DNA of 48,552 nucleotides from contig PDZV01000029.1 of the NCBI GenBank assembly GCA_002753135.1, positions 1 through 48,552 of the forward strand, read 5' to 3'. Position numbers and translations under genes: made by a program. The stretch is from Magnetococcales bacterium WMHbinv6 (GTDB lineage: Bacteria > Pseudomonadota > Magnetococcia > Magnetococcales > Magnetaquicoccaceae). Positions 15,001 to 20,426 of the stretch are shown here, one piece after another. Each line of letters starts with the position of its first letter. Position 1 is the stretch's first letter. The notes beneath the pieces are model-generated. The model made no database searches and was not told where the DNA came from. It saw only the letters and a program-made list of their open reading frames with translations.

Positions 15001-17897
15001 ACCGTTGCATCGGTGAGACCGGCATTGCCAAAAAAAGTGCGGGTTGTGGCATCAAACTGCAACCAACTCGGCAAGGCAGTACCATTGCTCAAGGTGGCGC
15101 TATAGGTCAAGCTGTCGCCGAAATTGGCAATATCTGCATCGCTGAAGGTGTTTTCCGGAATGACAAACTGGAACGGACTCCCCTGAGTAACCGTATGATC
15201 TTCTATGGCATTGGCGACAACCGGTGCATCGTTGCCGTTATAGACAGTCAACATAAAATCGCTACTGACCGCAGCACCGGTCTGATCGGTTGCCGTGACC
15301 ACGACGCTGATCGGCGTGCTGCTGATATCAGCGGCCTCTGCCGTTCCAGAAAAGGTGCGGCTGGTCGGGTCAAACTTCAACCAAAAATGGTTGGAACTGT
15401 CCGAAGCAGGGGCCAAAGCCACCCCACCCACCGAAGCGGAATAGGTCAAGGTGTCTCCCCAGCTTTCACTATCCTGGTCGCCAAAATGGCTGGCTGAGAC
15501 TTGGTAAGAAAAAGTCGTACCTTGGCTGGCCTGTTGGGCAGTCAAGGTTTCTGATTGTCTCGTCGGTGCATGGTTGTCGACCACCAGATCAAAACTGGTG
15601 GAGATCTGCTCACCCGATTTGTCCGTGGCGGTGATGACAATGGTATGCTTGCCACCCTGTCCCTGCAACTCACTTCCCGTGCTGGAAAAGCTGCCATTGG
15701 TCAGGTGCAACCAGGAACCGCTGGTCAAAGCGGAACCATCCAGCGTGGCCGTAAAGGTCATGACATCGCCATGGATGGTATCCGGATCGCTGAAATGGCT
15801 GCCGGCATTGAGCAGCAAACCAGCCCCAATACCGGATCCGGATTGCGCCGCCTGCGTGGCGATGGGCGTCGACACTTCAGGTGCATCGTTGACATTTGCC
15901 ACCATCAATACATAGTTGACATATCCGGCACTGGCATTGCTGCCCACAATGGTCGCCTGCAACTTGATGACAGAAACACCGACATCCGCTTCACCAGGCA
16001 ACACGCCAGATTTGTTTGCCAAGGTCAAGAGACCGTTTGCGGAGGAAAAAGAGAGCCAGGACGGAACCACATCGTTACCAACCTGGATAAACTGATAGGC
16101 AATTTCGGCCCCGGACGGCGCTTTGAAGGTATCCGCCGCCAACTGATAAGAAAAGGCCATACCCTGGGTCGCAAACAGAAAACTGACCGTCTCCACCGTG
16201 GCATCCTGCAACGCCTCCACCATGGTCAAGGTCTGATTGTAATGCAGGAGGGCCTGTTCCTGGGAGACCAGCGCACCGGTTTCTGATCCCGGCACGGCAT
16301 CTTTGACCAGACTTTTCACATTTTCATTGGCCGCAAAAGTTTCCGGGGCAACGGTAAAGTCAATGGAACCCGCCTTGATGGTCTCAGCGACAGAGACATC
16401 AATTCCATCGGCAGGATTACCGTTGGCATCCAGGGTTTGCAGCAGACGGACAATGTTGACGACAACATTTTCTTGCACACCAGTGGAGGCAGATACCGAC
16501 TTGGCCAACAAGGTGGGTGTCACAATGGGCAACTCTTTGTTTTCACCCATAATCACCGAGCCAATCACCACCCCGGCAATGGAGAAGGTGACCGTTTCAC
16601 CCGGACGGAAGGAGAAGCCGCCATTGCTGTCCGTCACCCCGTCGAAGCTGGCTGTATGGTAATGAATCCCTTTGACAGCACTGTCGAGAAAGACGCCATG
16701 TGAGACACTCAGTTTCGGTGGCGGCAAGGGCGGCAGTTGCTCGGCCAACTGCACCAGATCGTGGACAAACTCCTGGCGCTGACTCTCGCTCATTTTTTCC
16801 AGATCGAGCCCCAGCGTTCCCTTGACCATCGAGCTGGTCAGGTTGCTCTCTTTGTAGCTGTCGAGCAGATTTTGCACGAGAACGGTTTGATGGGCATTAT
16901 CGGTTTGGCTATGGCTGGAGCTGTCCGGTTGTGTTGGCGTTTGGTTGGGTGCCACAGTCGGCAACATGGACTTCAAACGGTTCATGAACTCCTGGGAGGC
17001 GACAAAGGCCGGCGAGGGTCCGCCATCCAAAGTGACCACGGTTGCCGTGCCCGGTTCGATCAGGGTAACGGTGCCGTTACCGTTTTTGTCGGAGACATCG
17101 ATCACCCCTTCGTTGTGCAACAGATCGGTCTTGCCATCTTCGCCGACGTTACCCTGAAATTTACTCCCCCGCACACCAATCTGCGCCGTGGGGGTTTTGA
17201 TCAGGGTATGACGCCCCGGATGCTGCAGGGCCAGATTGCCACTGGTATAGGCAAAAGCCCCTTTCATGGCCGTGGCACCGAATTCACCCTGACCCGCTGC
17301 CGGATTGTAAAGATATTTATTGATGATGATCCGCGCCGCCGCGCCAATCTGGAACAGCGTGCCATCGACAAATTCCAATTGCACCTGCGCCCCATCGGTG
17401 GTTTTCAGCTCTTCGCCCTCAAAAACCGGATCACCCGCCTTTAACGGTCGGCCTTCACCACCCTGCTTATGCGCTGTCGCCGCACCGGTGATGCCCTTGA
17501 CCTTACCGATCGCCCCACCCGGAACTGCTGCCGCCGGTGCCGCCTCTCCAGGTGCGGGAACCGGTCCCGCCACCATCAGGCCGTTGGCCTCCAAAGGCAA
17601 CAGCAAGGAGACCGTCTCCGGCAGCAGAAAGGCCCCATTCGGTGCCGTGAGAATGGGCGGTGCATCCCCACTGAAATAGTCCTGGATGACGAATCGCTCC
17701 CCACCGGGCCCGGTAATCAGCAAGTGATTCCCTTCCCTGACAAACTCCCCTTCCAGGAAGATGGAGGCTTGGGGCAGCAGCGCCTCACCACCCATCGGGA
17801 TCACCTCCCCATGAGTTGCAAAAGTGGTCATTTCCTTCTGCATCGGCAAACCGTGCGTCAGATTCGGTGTAAGCATATCCGTCACCATTTTTCCCAT
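1..17897 (-). CDS. Giant FecR/cadherin-like repeat surface protein (partial, C-terminus beyond left edge)
   Basis: One open frame of at least 5,965 codons, still open at position 1. ATG at 17897 follows an in-frame TAA; ATG 17888 is an alternative. I see no Sec signal, which with the architecture suggests type I secretion, but no RTX nonapeptides or T1SS genes are visible. Domains: residues ~130-255 FecR-like, ending in the motif IGVRGSKF; ~395-500 a module with GVTDSNGGFSF; ~575-4030 about 31 Ig/cadherin-like repeats with the core PSWLxFDxxTxxFxGTP and KVTATD; ~2515-2645 a second GVTDSNG module; ~4040-5110 beta-propeller-like repeats (GNIYVTG pattern) with two other domains between them; ~5240-5340 a pre-peptidase C-terminal domain; ~5345-5460 cadherin-like; ~5470-5620 and ~5780-5935 discoidin-like domains (THNGG, LNELRVFG). 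The likely role is adhesion or biofilm matrix. The architecture is seen; the role is inferred. Confidence 0.9.
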   Translation of the reverse strand, partial: MGKMVTDMLTPNLTHGLPMQKEMTTFATHGEVIPMGGEALLPQASIFLEGEFVREGNHLLITGPGGERFVIQDYFSGDAPPILTAPNGAFLLPETVSLLLPLEANGLMVAGPVPAPGEAAPAAAVPGGAIGKVKGITGAATAHKQGGEGRPLKAGDPVFEGEELKTTDGAQVQLEFVDGTLFQIGAAARIIINKYLYNPAAGQGEFGATAMKGAFAYTSGNLALQHPGRHTLIKTPTAQIGVRGSKFQGNVGEDGKTDLLHNEGVIDVSDKNGNGTVTLIEPGTATVVTLDGGPSPAFVASQEFMNRLKSMLPTVAPNQTPTQPDSSSHSQTDNAHQTVLVQNLLDSYKESNLTSSMVKGTLGLDLEKMSESQRQEFVHDLVQLAEQLPPLPPPKLSVSHGVFLDSAVKGIHYHTASFDGVTDSNGGFSFRPGETVTFSIAGVVIGSVIMGENKELPIVTPTLLAKSVSASTGVQENVVVNIVRLLQTLDANGNPADGIDVSVAETIKAGSIDFTVAPETFAANENVKSLVKDAVPGSETGALVSQEQALLHYNQTLTMVEALQDATVETVSFLFATQGMAFSYQLAADTFKAPSGAEIAYQFIQVGNDVVPSWLSFSSANGLLTLANKSGVLPGEADVGVSVIKLQATIVGSNASAGYVNYVLMVANVNDAPEVSTPIATQAAQSGSGIGAGLLLNAGSHFSDPDTIHGDVMTFTATLDGSALTSGSWLHLTNGSFSSTGSELQGQGGKHTIVITATDKSGEQISTSFDLVVDNHAPTRQSETLTAQQASQGTTFSYQVSASHFGDQDSESWGDTLTYSASVGGVALAPASDSSNHFWLKFDPTSRTFSGTAEAADISSTPISVVVTATDQTGAAVSSDFMLTVYNGNDAPVVANAIEDHTVTQGSPFQFVIPENTFSDADIANFGDSLTYSATLSNGTALPSWLQFDATTRTFFGNAGLTDATVEVTVTAHDHSLNPANAPSLSASDTFVVNVRSLNTAPTGPDHAWSNLTVRQGEALAPFQFAATEFQDVDAGDTLTYSAQLTSGAALPSWLHFDPATRTFSGTPANADVGALNIRVKATDQAGIFADQSFTVTVTNVNDAPTVVGEGLISKLAPVSDDPTATLTLFDVTTVRNDFHDPDMDFAGSTEQLSYSVTLQDGSALPSWLFFGGNSNPIITAKPTTAEVGLLVGLRITVTDSSGLSAVDDLLVLVTKPDQAPVFDTANPIPAPDANRNPTQGQLFLYEVPVTSFSDPDLNDKLTFSATMAGSALPAWLTFDADTHTLIGTAGNADVGEVRVRLTATDWAGISVDSNEFILTVANVNDAPVLKQAIVSKSEYVGGVFSEFSVATHFLDADVEKNYSILVNGSQVVDALTYSYAVIGTALPSWIQFDSATGRFYSTHELVDADKGTYTIKVTATDQSGAKVSDVFSLVIRTQNAAPTLVVGKELADKEATQGTPFVFALDRGTFTDADVGDTLKWSAILSSGAALPSWLTFDPLSMTFIGTPVNANVGTLSIMVKATDKDGAIASDTFDLKVNNLNDAPILNKEIADQYATIGTAGGFSYTVDVNAFTDVDMAVDPNARLTLSATLADGSALPSWLQFNAATRTFIGTPPTDASGTLNVKVTATDNATASLSASDLFTLTINHTPTAPATVTVAKRATQGSSFFFKLPNNTFQDVDVASGDALTLTATRADGSALPSWLTFNAGSGTFVGTPGNADVGTLAVKVTATDRANARVSTTLNVIVDNLNDAPTLANTIGERWVDTGTSGSGSSRNLLQLNLGSFFQDPDALLDPTKGGKLTYTATLLGTGGGDLASTTTSWFSFDAATGNFNVNSGRTAPATATDFTVKVTATDGYGLAVSDVMTLHVMPASTLHLATPLADQVAIQDKAWFFTVPAATFADTAGYRISLTAALQSGAALPSWLSFDADSGSFYGKPGSDDLSLLTIDASNNRATMAITVTAHDPRSALASDTFTLTINNANDTPEINDASPINVPVVTQGTAFQFVVPKDHFADADSLFGDSLSYSAKLSNGSDLPSWLHFDAATRRFYTDASGPTEQNSTLGQMDIRITATDSHGATISDTITLNVLPPNHTPTVSQSVSDFSKEAGETLTRSLAGTFQDSDSGDTLTYKAEWLHDGVSTDLGSSNSSWLHFDAATQTLFGTPTVAVVDGTTPTIHDDSGVWHIKLTATDSRGASVANLFDITVTNSSNHAPVLVNPVADQTDLLRIVKDRNFFLQLDANMFLDPDSGDSVTLAADTPSWLHFDADTGIFSGTPTSTGSANITITATDAHGDKAYDLFTVQVVDSNAAPTLANSIAINPIDQGTSLFYQFAENTFSDADLATGDALHYTLTLPNGDPLPSSYSWLSFDTETRTISGDPGNDQVGTWNLRLVATDSVGASTATTFTIQVNNVNDAPVMNHSLQNQGVVRGSAFSYKLTANTFSDPDLNDKLTVTATNLDGSSLPSWLTFDASTLTFSGTPDSSVSLGSTYIKVTATDKGADGIANTSDDLSIADSFRLQVADSLSGIFLDSKVVGISYTTKNALGVITHSGVTDSNGAFAYNTSTDTVSFAIGGISLGTASVDSVITPVDLAGSSNLAGITNMLRLLQSLDADANAENGITIESAVLTASANQQLNFNLTPDTFTAAASSYLQSVGKGSSVVTGDAAWRHFLGTLSGLGTDTSGIFNTSEDPYNPVAVQGSRFSFQVPQTLFNLSGGVKEWSVSTLDKSTLPSWLKLDKDTGLFTGTPGNNDVGSVALLVTAKAGKFTSSEVIDFTVLNSNDAPTYRSGSLTAQKATLNQSFSLKVAEAFSDIDSKYGDKLTYTVAQIVNGAEVARPSWLSLDTETGTLFGMPTEMGQMGNLLLKVTATDSMGSAASTLVNLDVLRVNTTPTLTTHISDKTATEGSSFFLQIPSGTFADADTGDTLAMSVRLSGTGSGNLPSWLHFDADTRTLSGTPTRTDTGTLNIKITATDTAGAKVSDVFLLDVKSIAHAPTVNPEKTIASQLSGLEFKEADTLRFKLDSKTFIVDPGDKLLLSAQLSDGSALSTVGLQFDGTTGTFTGKPTTSGTFHIQLTALDDTNKLFSTSQFELTVKAVNFAPTINNAVALTAPHATDDVASGAYSFVLPIAHFTDQNAGDTLTYTVSSLTGGSLPTWLTYNSSTQTFTGLAGSGGKAEVIGIKVTATDSGGLKVSDTFTLTVDHVNHAPTVDGALLLNKSFTQGSPFIYQLNAKAFTDVDLGDKLTYTATLQDGSVLPSGLVFDANTRSFTAASTASIAAGTYNIKVTATDSSSAAISGNFDITVNAVNHAPTRTSTVLPKLVTVVEGATDLTSTLNALSLTSLFADSDSGSYGTLNLSVSGVPSWLTFNASTAQFSTTSGAVSGSYVIKVTATDGGNLAVADAFTLNVPVTNKAPVLAIQAANQSWTEDVASLFKLASGSFTDPNAGDQLTITATLADGTALPSWLKFDAASLSFSGTPSDPTTTPLSIKVTATDKGNLSVSETFTLEVVHPNHAPTLDTLIANQTVAQNSSEGSFSFSVSSAFSDADIAYGDYLTYVASSLGVDGNGNALPLPSWLAFDASTQTFSNAATLSNDDVGSYDIKVQVTDKHGEKSYAIFTVTVNDVNDAPVVQQDLFETVYGTQDEYLLFNVPSGAFTDIDANDQLTLSVQSATGGVSLPSWLGFDAESGTFVGTPTAAGSWQVEVVATDSAGASAVGTFTLSVSAVNHAPVVVDSLSDESLSASPGQFFSFSFAGMNIFSDEDAGDTLSYDLSLITGEALPSWLHFDSETSTFSGTPTSTDSGAVDIKLTATDQGGASAFDFLQIYVNSTPELLSEVGTLTLLEHEAFSLDLNGYFYDTDQTHGDTLSYVVTLNGSSLPASFQLLDGVLTASASDLSIGGYAFVVTATDESGAAIETSFTLQIENANDAPVVENAIADQTVFLGKAISFSPSWDSFTDPDSSFGDGLSYSATLSDGGALPSWLQFSSTDGMYFSGEAPLESGSIDITITAQDNAGLAVSDTFTLTVALLESVSWANVSRNVWNGGAEGENLAIDSQDNVYVTGSFHGHVDLDATFDDYPLLRSGADGAFLEKVDTTGQLQWANTIQQLGSGHVDAGSVTVSTENGHDYLYQVGRFAGSLDVDDNGVADVSSALTSATGRASNDLYVIKTDAATGDILWAKAVGDADNQDGGVILVNGNVSLVFGLTQGQTLNTDGTLPQHLFAHSIDSNTGLATGGADINIAWSVNQSIEGVTLDHAGHLFVVGQQATSLSSGHALVTAIDLSTGTIAWSQNFTGAAVTASELVTDTAGNIYVAGTFAGSIHFDDGSLDGHTISDTSGGHKIFIARLDSSGTVTWASAFGVDDDSINMDSQLSLVLTESGLMLGGSNNSSVTDGFNHAVAMAFNFEGEQLWQNVIQGGESRINDLLVDSLGNLVMTGSVSGQVMIGGTNYDGVLKVGDTGYNEQMFVVKLEGGSGNLYDANPNDVVYLHGTPIVGETLSAVTLLHGIEGDAILPAYYWEYQDSDGSWYELFNPNNNQAEYVITASDIGRSIRVEVFDNGEDLFDLISDQTEVVTWINHAPEVHDFSRAGNASDWFRFRADAFSNRSYDMDGDLLSRIKITQLPQGTAGQLQLNGVAVVANQEIALADLNELVFVPNAGWSVPAQFSWQGFDGKEWSDQSAMVTLNPGAVPESGQIGWAVNHAANGTAAGNSWGMDLAVGSGQLFMVGGYDGSVMVPPGVNLPETITGNGFVEGFANSGTWSSVVAAESGMSMVTGVNLVTEGSSSYLYVSGLFSGILNSGAGQGKQVSSHGGVDLFVEKYDTNGNLLWAQHFGDSADNSGRIARINDSGVQVGWGSATSDDMFRTISGESAHLSVMATDGSVLSDSVMTTDGSINTSGADRIQSVQFDKANNMIVVGNHYDNNVGMILPFVEKISADGSSHWYQTVDNLNNGSAEMTAAWVSDLAINKSGNMYLLGHTSDGRLFFENLDPSGNEQWTRQYQVNGVSNLAMTMDSNGEFYLTGTYTGQANLGQTLYSNGGSSDIFVAKLDHDGRSVWARSFGGAESDIAGNIAVDSSGNIYVTGMVSGTADLDPGSGVMSTDTGNGSHAVLIKLNNAGMLDHQPSGLVSISLDDNALMTINSQLSDADGLPNGSVTYQLQESPNGISWYTEGGFATTVTSNAGLSSATITMPYAQSLANNPDMPIEMGYVRVVASYGDGIGITETTASNVLRVDSNFGTDTAESLALGMSLNGVINYAGDSDWYAVSLQAEEIYTYRMGTTYPNTIAHLFLRDATGQILSDNFGTDEPAEINFTPQTSGTYFLDAQILHGQFGSYTLQSVFNTAPTLSSITNTIEVGEDSQNVFTLSTLLNNSNAADNAGVTAFVVKSVTSGTLRIGSDIDSATNFIAGENDTIDAMHKAYWLPAAGFAGAADAFTVVAEDAEGLRSANPVTVPVTVVSVNDAPVMHSQHYPADQNLALDASVTGIAIDNNAVYSPSLIVDDSTNESGDYWLAPSYATGSATIDLGQVMPIGRIELVNTHNGGNNDRATQNWTIEILDASLTVVDTLQGSFLGLDQTAGGNLLISSVDVADTAGQYVRFSIDSYWGYGGGLSELRVFAPDTTPLFVENGSAVTLDNTLAIHDPELDAVNSYGGASLVVGRHGEFNADDHFSASGLLSPLTEGEALSYDGLVIGAVDNNSNGFLAVTFNSNATTALVNSILPLIQYTNSHVDPVEQLVKIDFMFEDGNMGDQGSGGVQMVTHTVGVMVSADNVVANQAAQFSSVNVALGKSVSGPSYGTDFTPDNIVDGFYSEPANPSDYWLTPEGQGGWARIDLAQMYSIDKIEFLDTHNGGSNDRTTRDWTLQILDAELNEVYSTSGSQQHLVLPAGATLPVTTLSIPAAEGRYVQFNVLNFWGASGGLNELRVFGTASPTFVEGGTTVTLNPSLAIHDPELDAANNYGGA
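95..1490 (-). repeat. Duplicated discoidin-like domains, period about 309 codons
   Basis: Two copies of a discoidin/F5-8C-like domain lie about 927 bp apart, measured between the two THNGG-NDR motifs (around 1260-1280 and 335-353). A second domain carrying the motif LAIHDPELDA lies between them and begins again at the left edge. The pair is therefore a tandem repeat of discoidin plus HDPELD domain. Discoidin folds usually bind carbohydrate or lipid, so this end may be the ligand-binding part. Confidence 0.65.
5810..16180 (-). repeat. About 31 tandem Ig/cadherin-like protein repeats in the giant gene
   Basis: Within the giant frame, units of about 80-120 residues recur. Each has an F-x-D-x-D start, a TLTYSATL-like strand, the turn ALPSWLxFD, a GTP turn, an ITVKVTATD strand and an N-D-A-P linker. 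I counted about 31 units, interrupted once near 9960-10360 by a different module. The copies are diverged in sequence, so this is an old protein-level expansion and not a recent DNA duplication. Such repeats resemble CADG/putative-Ig domains, which form rigid calcium-stabilised rods in large adhesins. Confidence 0.85.
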
Positions 17898-18017
17898 AAT
17901 TTATTATCTTCGGGCTAAGCAATCCATTCAGCGCACTTCCGATCTGCACTGTTGCCAACCAAAAAAAATCGCCTGCCCCACTTTTCCCTTTTTGAAACTC
18001 TTCCCCACCCGTTGCTG

Positions 18018-18046
18018 ATTCTACCTGAATTTAATTAAAATTTCAA
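18018..18046 (-). promoter_or_regulatory. Predicted sigma70 promoter of the giant surface-protein gene
   Basis: Read on the minus strand, TTGAAA (18046-18041), a 17-bp spacer and TAGAAT (18023-18018); each box matches consensus at five of six positions. Transcription would start near 18011, leaving an untranslated leader of about 115 nt. It stands in AT-rich intergenic DNA upstream of the gene. Confidence 0.5.
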
Positions 18047-18135
18047 CAATTTTTCCATTAAAAGCAAACTTTAGCCTACCTCATAAAAAGTGCGACAAGA
18101 TGGCCAATGATGACCGAACGGTCAACTAATTTTGA

Positions 18136-18164
18136 TTGACGCCAAGAGATGACTCTGCTATAGA
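18136..18164 (+). promoter_or_regulatory. Predicted sigma70 promoter of the fecR-like/msrPQ operon
   Basis: TTGACG (18136-18141), 17-bp spacer, TATAGA (18159-18164). It lies just upstream of the first gene of the rightward cluster and is divergent from the promoter of the giant gene. The 309 bp between the two genes (17898-18206) hold these two promoters and no other gene that I can support. Confidence 0.5.
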
Positions 18165-18206
18165 TCCCCATACCAACAGGACACTTTGACCGATCGGAAC
18201 CATACG

Positions 18207-18851
18207 ATGCTCCCATTTTCTCTGCGGCGACGACGATTTTTGTGGCAATCCCTCCTGCTCTCTCTTACCCTCTCGCGCAAAGGCAATGCCAGCGAATGGC
18301 AACAGGGTATTCGTCGCTTGCAGGGAGAGTTGCTCGTTGACGGCCAGCCAGCCATGCCGGGAACACGCATTTATCCCGGCCAAACGGTTGCCAGTGGTGC
18401 TGACAGCCGCACCGTTTTGGTCATGGGTCAGGATGCCTTTTTACTGGGAGAGCGCAGCAAGGTCACATTCGATGCGGCCAATCCGGCAGATGAAAGGCAA
18501 CACAGTCCCGGCCTGACTCTCCATCATGGTCGACTCCTCTCCGTTTTCGGCAGCGGCAAAAAAAATTTGAAGCTGCCCAGTGCCTCGATCGGTATTCGTG
18601 GCACCGGCATTTTTCTGCAATCGGAAGCGCAAGAGGATTATCTTTGCCTCTGTTACGGCAAAGCAGATTTACACCTTCTTGGCAGTGAAACTTACCAGGA
18701 ATTTCTCGACTCCAAGCACCATACGGCTCGCTGGCTGGCGGCAGGTCGTCCGGTGCGTCCTGGCAATCTTGTCAATCACAATGATGAGGAGCTGTTCATG
18801 CTGGAAGCCTTGACCGGGCGGGTGCCCTCTTTTTCTGACAGCCATTACTGA
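18207..18851 (+). CDS. FecR-domain protein with Tat-like signal
   Basis: 214 residues from ATG 18207. The N-terminus reads SLRRRRFLWQSLLLSL, a good twin-arginine type signal, with likely cleavage after GNA near residue 28. The body looks like a FecR domain: a GDxV-like entry (IYPGQTVASG, about 56-64), a strand-rich middle, and IGIRGTG at 128-134, the usual end motif of this family. FecR domains in such stand-alone proteins probably bind surface polymers or partners; there is no anti-sigma region or sigma-factor gene here. A TTG start at 18186 has AGGA four bases upstream, but the ATG at 18207 has GGAA seven bases upstream and gives the cleaner signal peptide. It is first in the msrPQ cluster, 14 bp before msrP. 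Confidence 0.75.
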   Translation: MLPFSLRRRRFLWQSLLLSLTLSRKGNASEWQQGIRRLQGELLVDGQPAMPGTRIYPGQTVASGADSRTVLVMGQDAFLLGERSKVTFDAANPADERQHSPGLTLHHGRLLSVFGSGKKNLKLPSASIGIRGTGIFLQSEAQEDYLCLCYGKADLHLLGSETYQEFLDSKHHTARWLAAGRPVRPGNLVNHNDEELFMLEALTGRVPSFSDSHY

Positions 18852-18865
18852 CTCTCTGGTGTCGC

Positions 18866-19813
18866 ATGCCATTGCGCTGGAATCCTGACCTGACCCATGC
18901 AGATATTACCCCGGAAACGCTCTTTCGCCAGCGGCGCTTGCTGATGAAAGGAGTTGTAGCCGGCAGCCTCTCCACCCTGCTGGCCGCTACCGTAGAACCG
19001 TTGCTGGCGGCAAAACAGGCAGAACTGCCCACCTTCCGCAAGGGAGTCATCACCCTCGACGAAGCACAAACCCCTTTCAAGGATGTCAGCAGTTATACCA
19101 ACTTCTATGAATTGGGCAGCGGCAAAAGCGGCCCTTCCGCCAACGCGGATCGCCTGCCGTTGGACTCCTGGCAAATCACGATCGACGGCGCCTTCCAGCA
19201 AACTGGCTCCTTCAGCCTGGCGGAATTGTTGCGGCCCCACCCCTTGGAAGAACGGGTCTATCGCCTGCGCTGTGTCGAAGCCTGGTCGATGGTGATTCCC
19301 TGGGTCGGCTTTCCCCTCAGGGATCTGTTGCAACGTCTGCAACCGACCCAGGCCGCCCGCTATATCACCTTTGAAACCATCTACGATCCGGCCCGTTTGC
19401 CCGCGCAAAAAGAGAATGTCTTGCCATGGCCCTATCGGGAAGGACTGCGTCTGGATGAGGCAATGCACCCGTTGACCATTCTGGCGGTCGGCATGTATGG
19501 CCGCCAACTGCCGCCACAAAATGGTGCCCCGCTGCGCCTGGTCGTGCCGTGGAAATATGGTTTCAAAAGCATTAAATCGATCGTGCGCATTTCGGCCTCC
19601 TATGACCAACCGCTCACGACCTGGAAGCAACTGGCTCCGGATGAGTACGGCTTTTATGCCAACGTCAATCCGGATGTGGATCATCCCCGTTGGCCGCAAA
19701 ACAAGGAGAGACGCATCGGGGAGTTTTTGCGCCGCCCGACCTTGCCGTTCAACGGCTATGCCGACCAGGTGGCAGCGTTGTACCAGGGAATGGATTTACA
19801 CAAAAATTTTTGA
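18866..19813 (+). CDS. msrP: Protein-methionine-sulfoxide reductase catalytic subunit MsrP
   Basis: 315 residues, the usual length of MsrP (YedY). This periplasmic molybdopterin enzyme reduces methionine sulfoxide in oxidised envelope proteins. The Tat motif RQRRLLMKG is at 21-29, followed by a hydrophobic stretch ending near LLAA. The sulfite-oxidase fold is evident, with the molybdenum-ligand cysteine at C136 in RCVEAWSMVIPW, then the family motifs DPARLPAQ, LPPQNGAPLRLVVPWKYG and SIKSIV. The C-terminal DHPRWPQ and FNGY are also typical. The gene lies directly upstream of msrQ, the standard pairing. The start has only a weak Shine-Dalgarno sequence, which suggests translation is helped by the upstream gene. 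Confidence 0.97.
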   Translation: MPLRWNPDLTHADITPETLFRQRRLLMKGVVAGSLSTLLAATVEPLLAAKQAELPTFRKGVITLDEAQTPFKDVSSYTNFYELGSGKSGPSANADRLPLDSWQITIDGAFQQTGSFSLAELLRPHPLEERVYRLRCVEAWSMVIPWVGFPLRDLLQRLQPTQAARYITFETIYDPARLPAQKENVLPWPYREGLRLDEAMHPLTILAVGMYGRQLPPQNGAPLRLVVPWKYGFKSIKSIVRISASYDQPLTTWKQLAPDEYGFYANVNPDVDHPRWPQNKERRIGEFLRRPTLPFNGYADQVAALYQGMDLHKNF

Positions 19814-19826
19814 TCAATGAGCGCTG

Positions 19827-20426
19827 ATGGCCCTCTCGCTTCGTCTTCTGCCGGGTTTTCTACCCATTCTCTGGCTGCTGTTGCAAGCCGGACAGGAGCA
19901 GTTGGGTGCCAATCCCATTGAACAGGTCGTTCGCTTTTGCGGCGATTGGGCTCTCTGGCTGCTGTTGTTGACACTCTCTTTGTCACCGCTGCGGCGCATG
20001 ACCGGCAATACTGTTTTTTTGCGTTGGCGCAGAATGATCGCTTTGTTCAGTTTTTTTTATACCTGTCTGCACATTACCGCTTATGTGGTGTTGGATCGTT
20101 TTTTTGACTGGCAGGATATCATTCAGGATATACGCAAACGACCTTACATCACCATCGGTGTGTTTGCCTTTCTCCTGCTGCTGCCCCTTGCCGTTACCTC
20201 AACCCGCGCCTGGATGCGCCGCTTGGGCGCAAGTTGGCAAAAGTTGCATCGCCTCGTCTATCCGGCTGCCCTCTTGGTCATCTTCCATTTTTTCCTGATG
20301 ACCCGCACCGACTGGCGCACCCCCGGCTACCATGCGCTGGTGTTGGCCCTTTTGTTGGCCCTGCGCCTGCCACGACTTGTTACCCATCCTGTTGTTCGAC
20401 AATTCCGTTGTAAAGGAGTTACCTGA
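19827..20426 (+). CDS. msrQ: MsrQ, heme-binding membrane subunit of MsrPQ
   Basis: 199 residues with about six membrane helices, the size and layout of MsrQ (YedZ). It passes electrons from the quinone pool through b-type heme to MsrP. Candidate heme ligands are H82 (TCLHITAYV), H141 (WQKLHRLVYPA) and H154 (VIFHFFL). It follows msrP by 13 bp, and its TGA overlaps the next ATG by one base, so it is co-transcribed and probably coupled with the metallo-beta-lactamase gene. Confidence 0.95.
   Translation: MALSLRLLPGFLPILWLLLQAGQEQLGANPIEQVVRFCGDWALWLLLLTLSLSPLRRMTGNTVFLRWRRMIALFSFFYTCLHITAYVVLDRFFDWQDIIQDIRKRPYITIGVFAFLLLLPLAVTSTRAWMRRLGASWQKLHRLVYPAALLVIFHFFLMTRTDWRTPGYHALVLALLLALRLPRLVTHPVVRQFRCKGVT

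Noticed and set aside
5810-16180. Regular periodicity that might suggest a CRISPR or satellite array
   Set aside because: The repeats are coding, about 240-360 bp, and diverged; no short identical repeats with unique spacers.
18845-19699. Minus-strand ORF of 284 codons
   Set aside because: Fully antisense to msrP, which has clear family motifs; no domain on the opposite strand.
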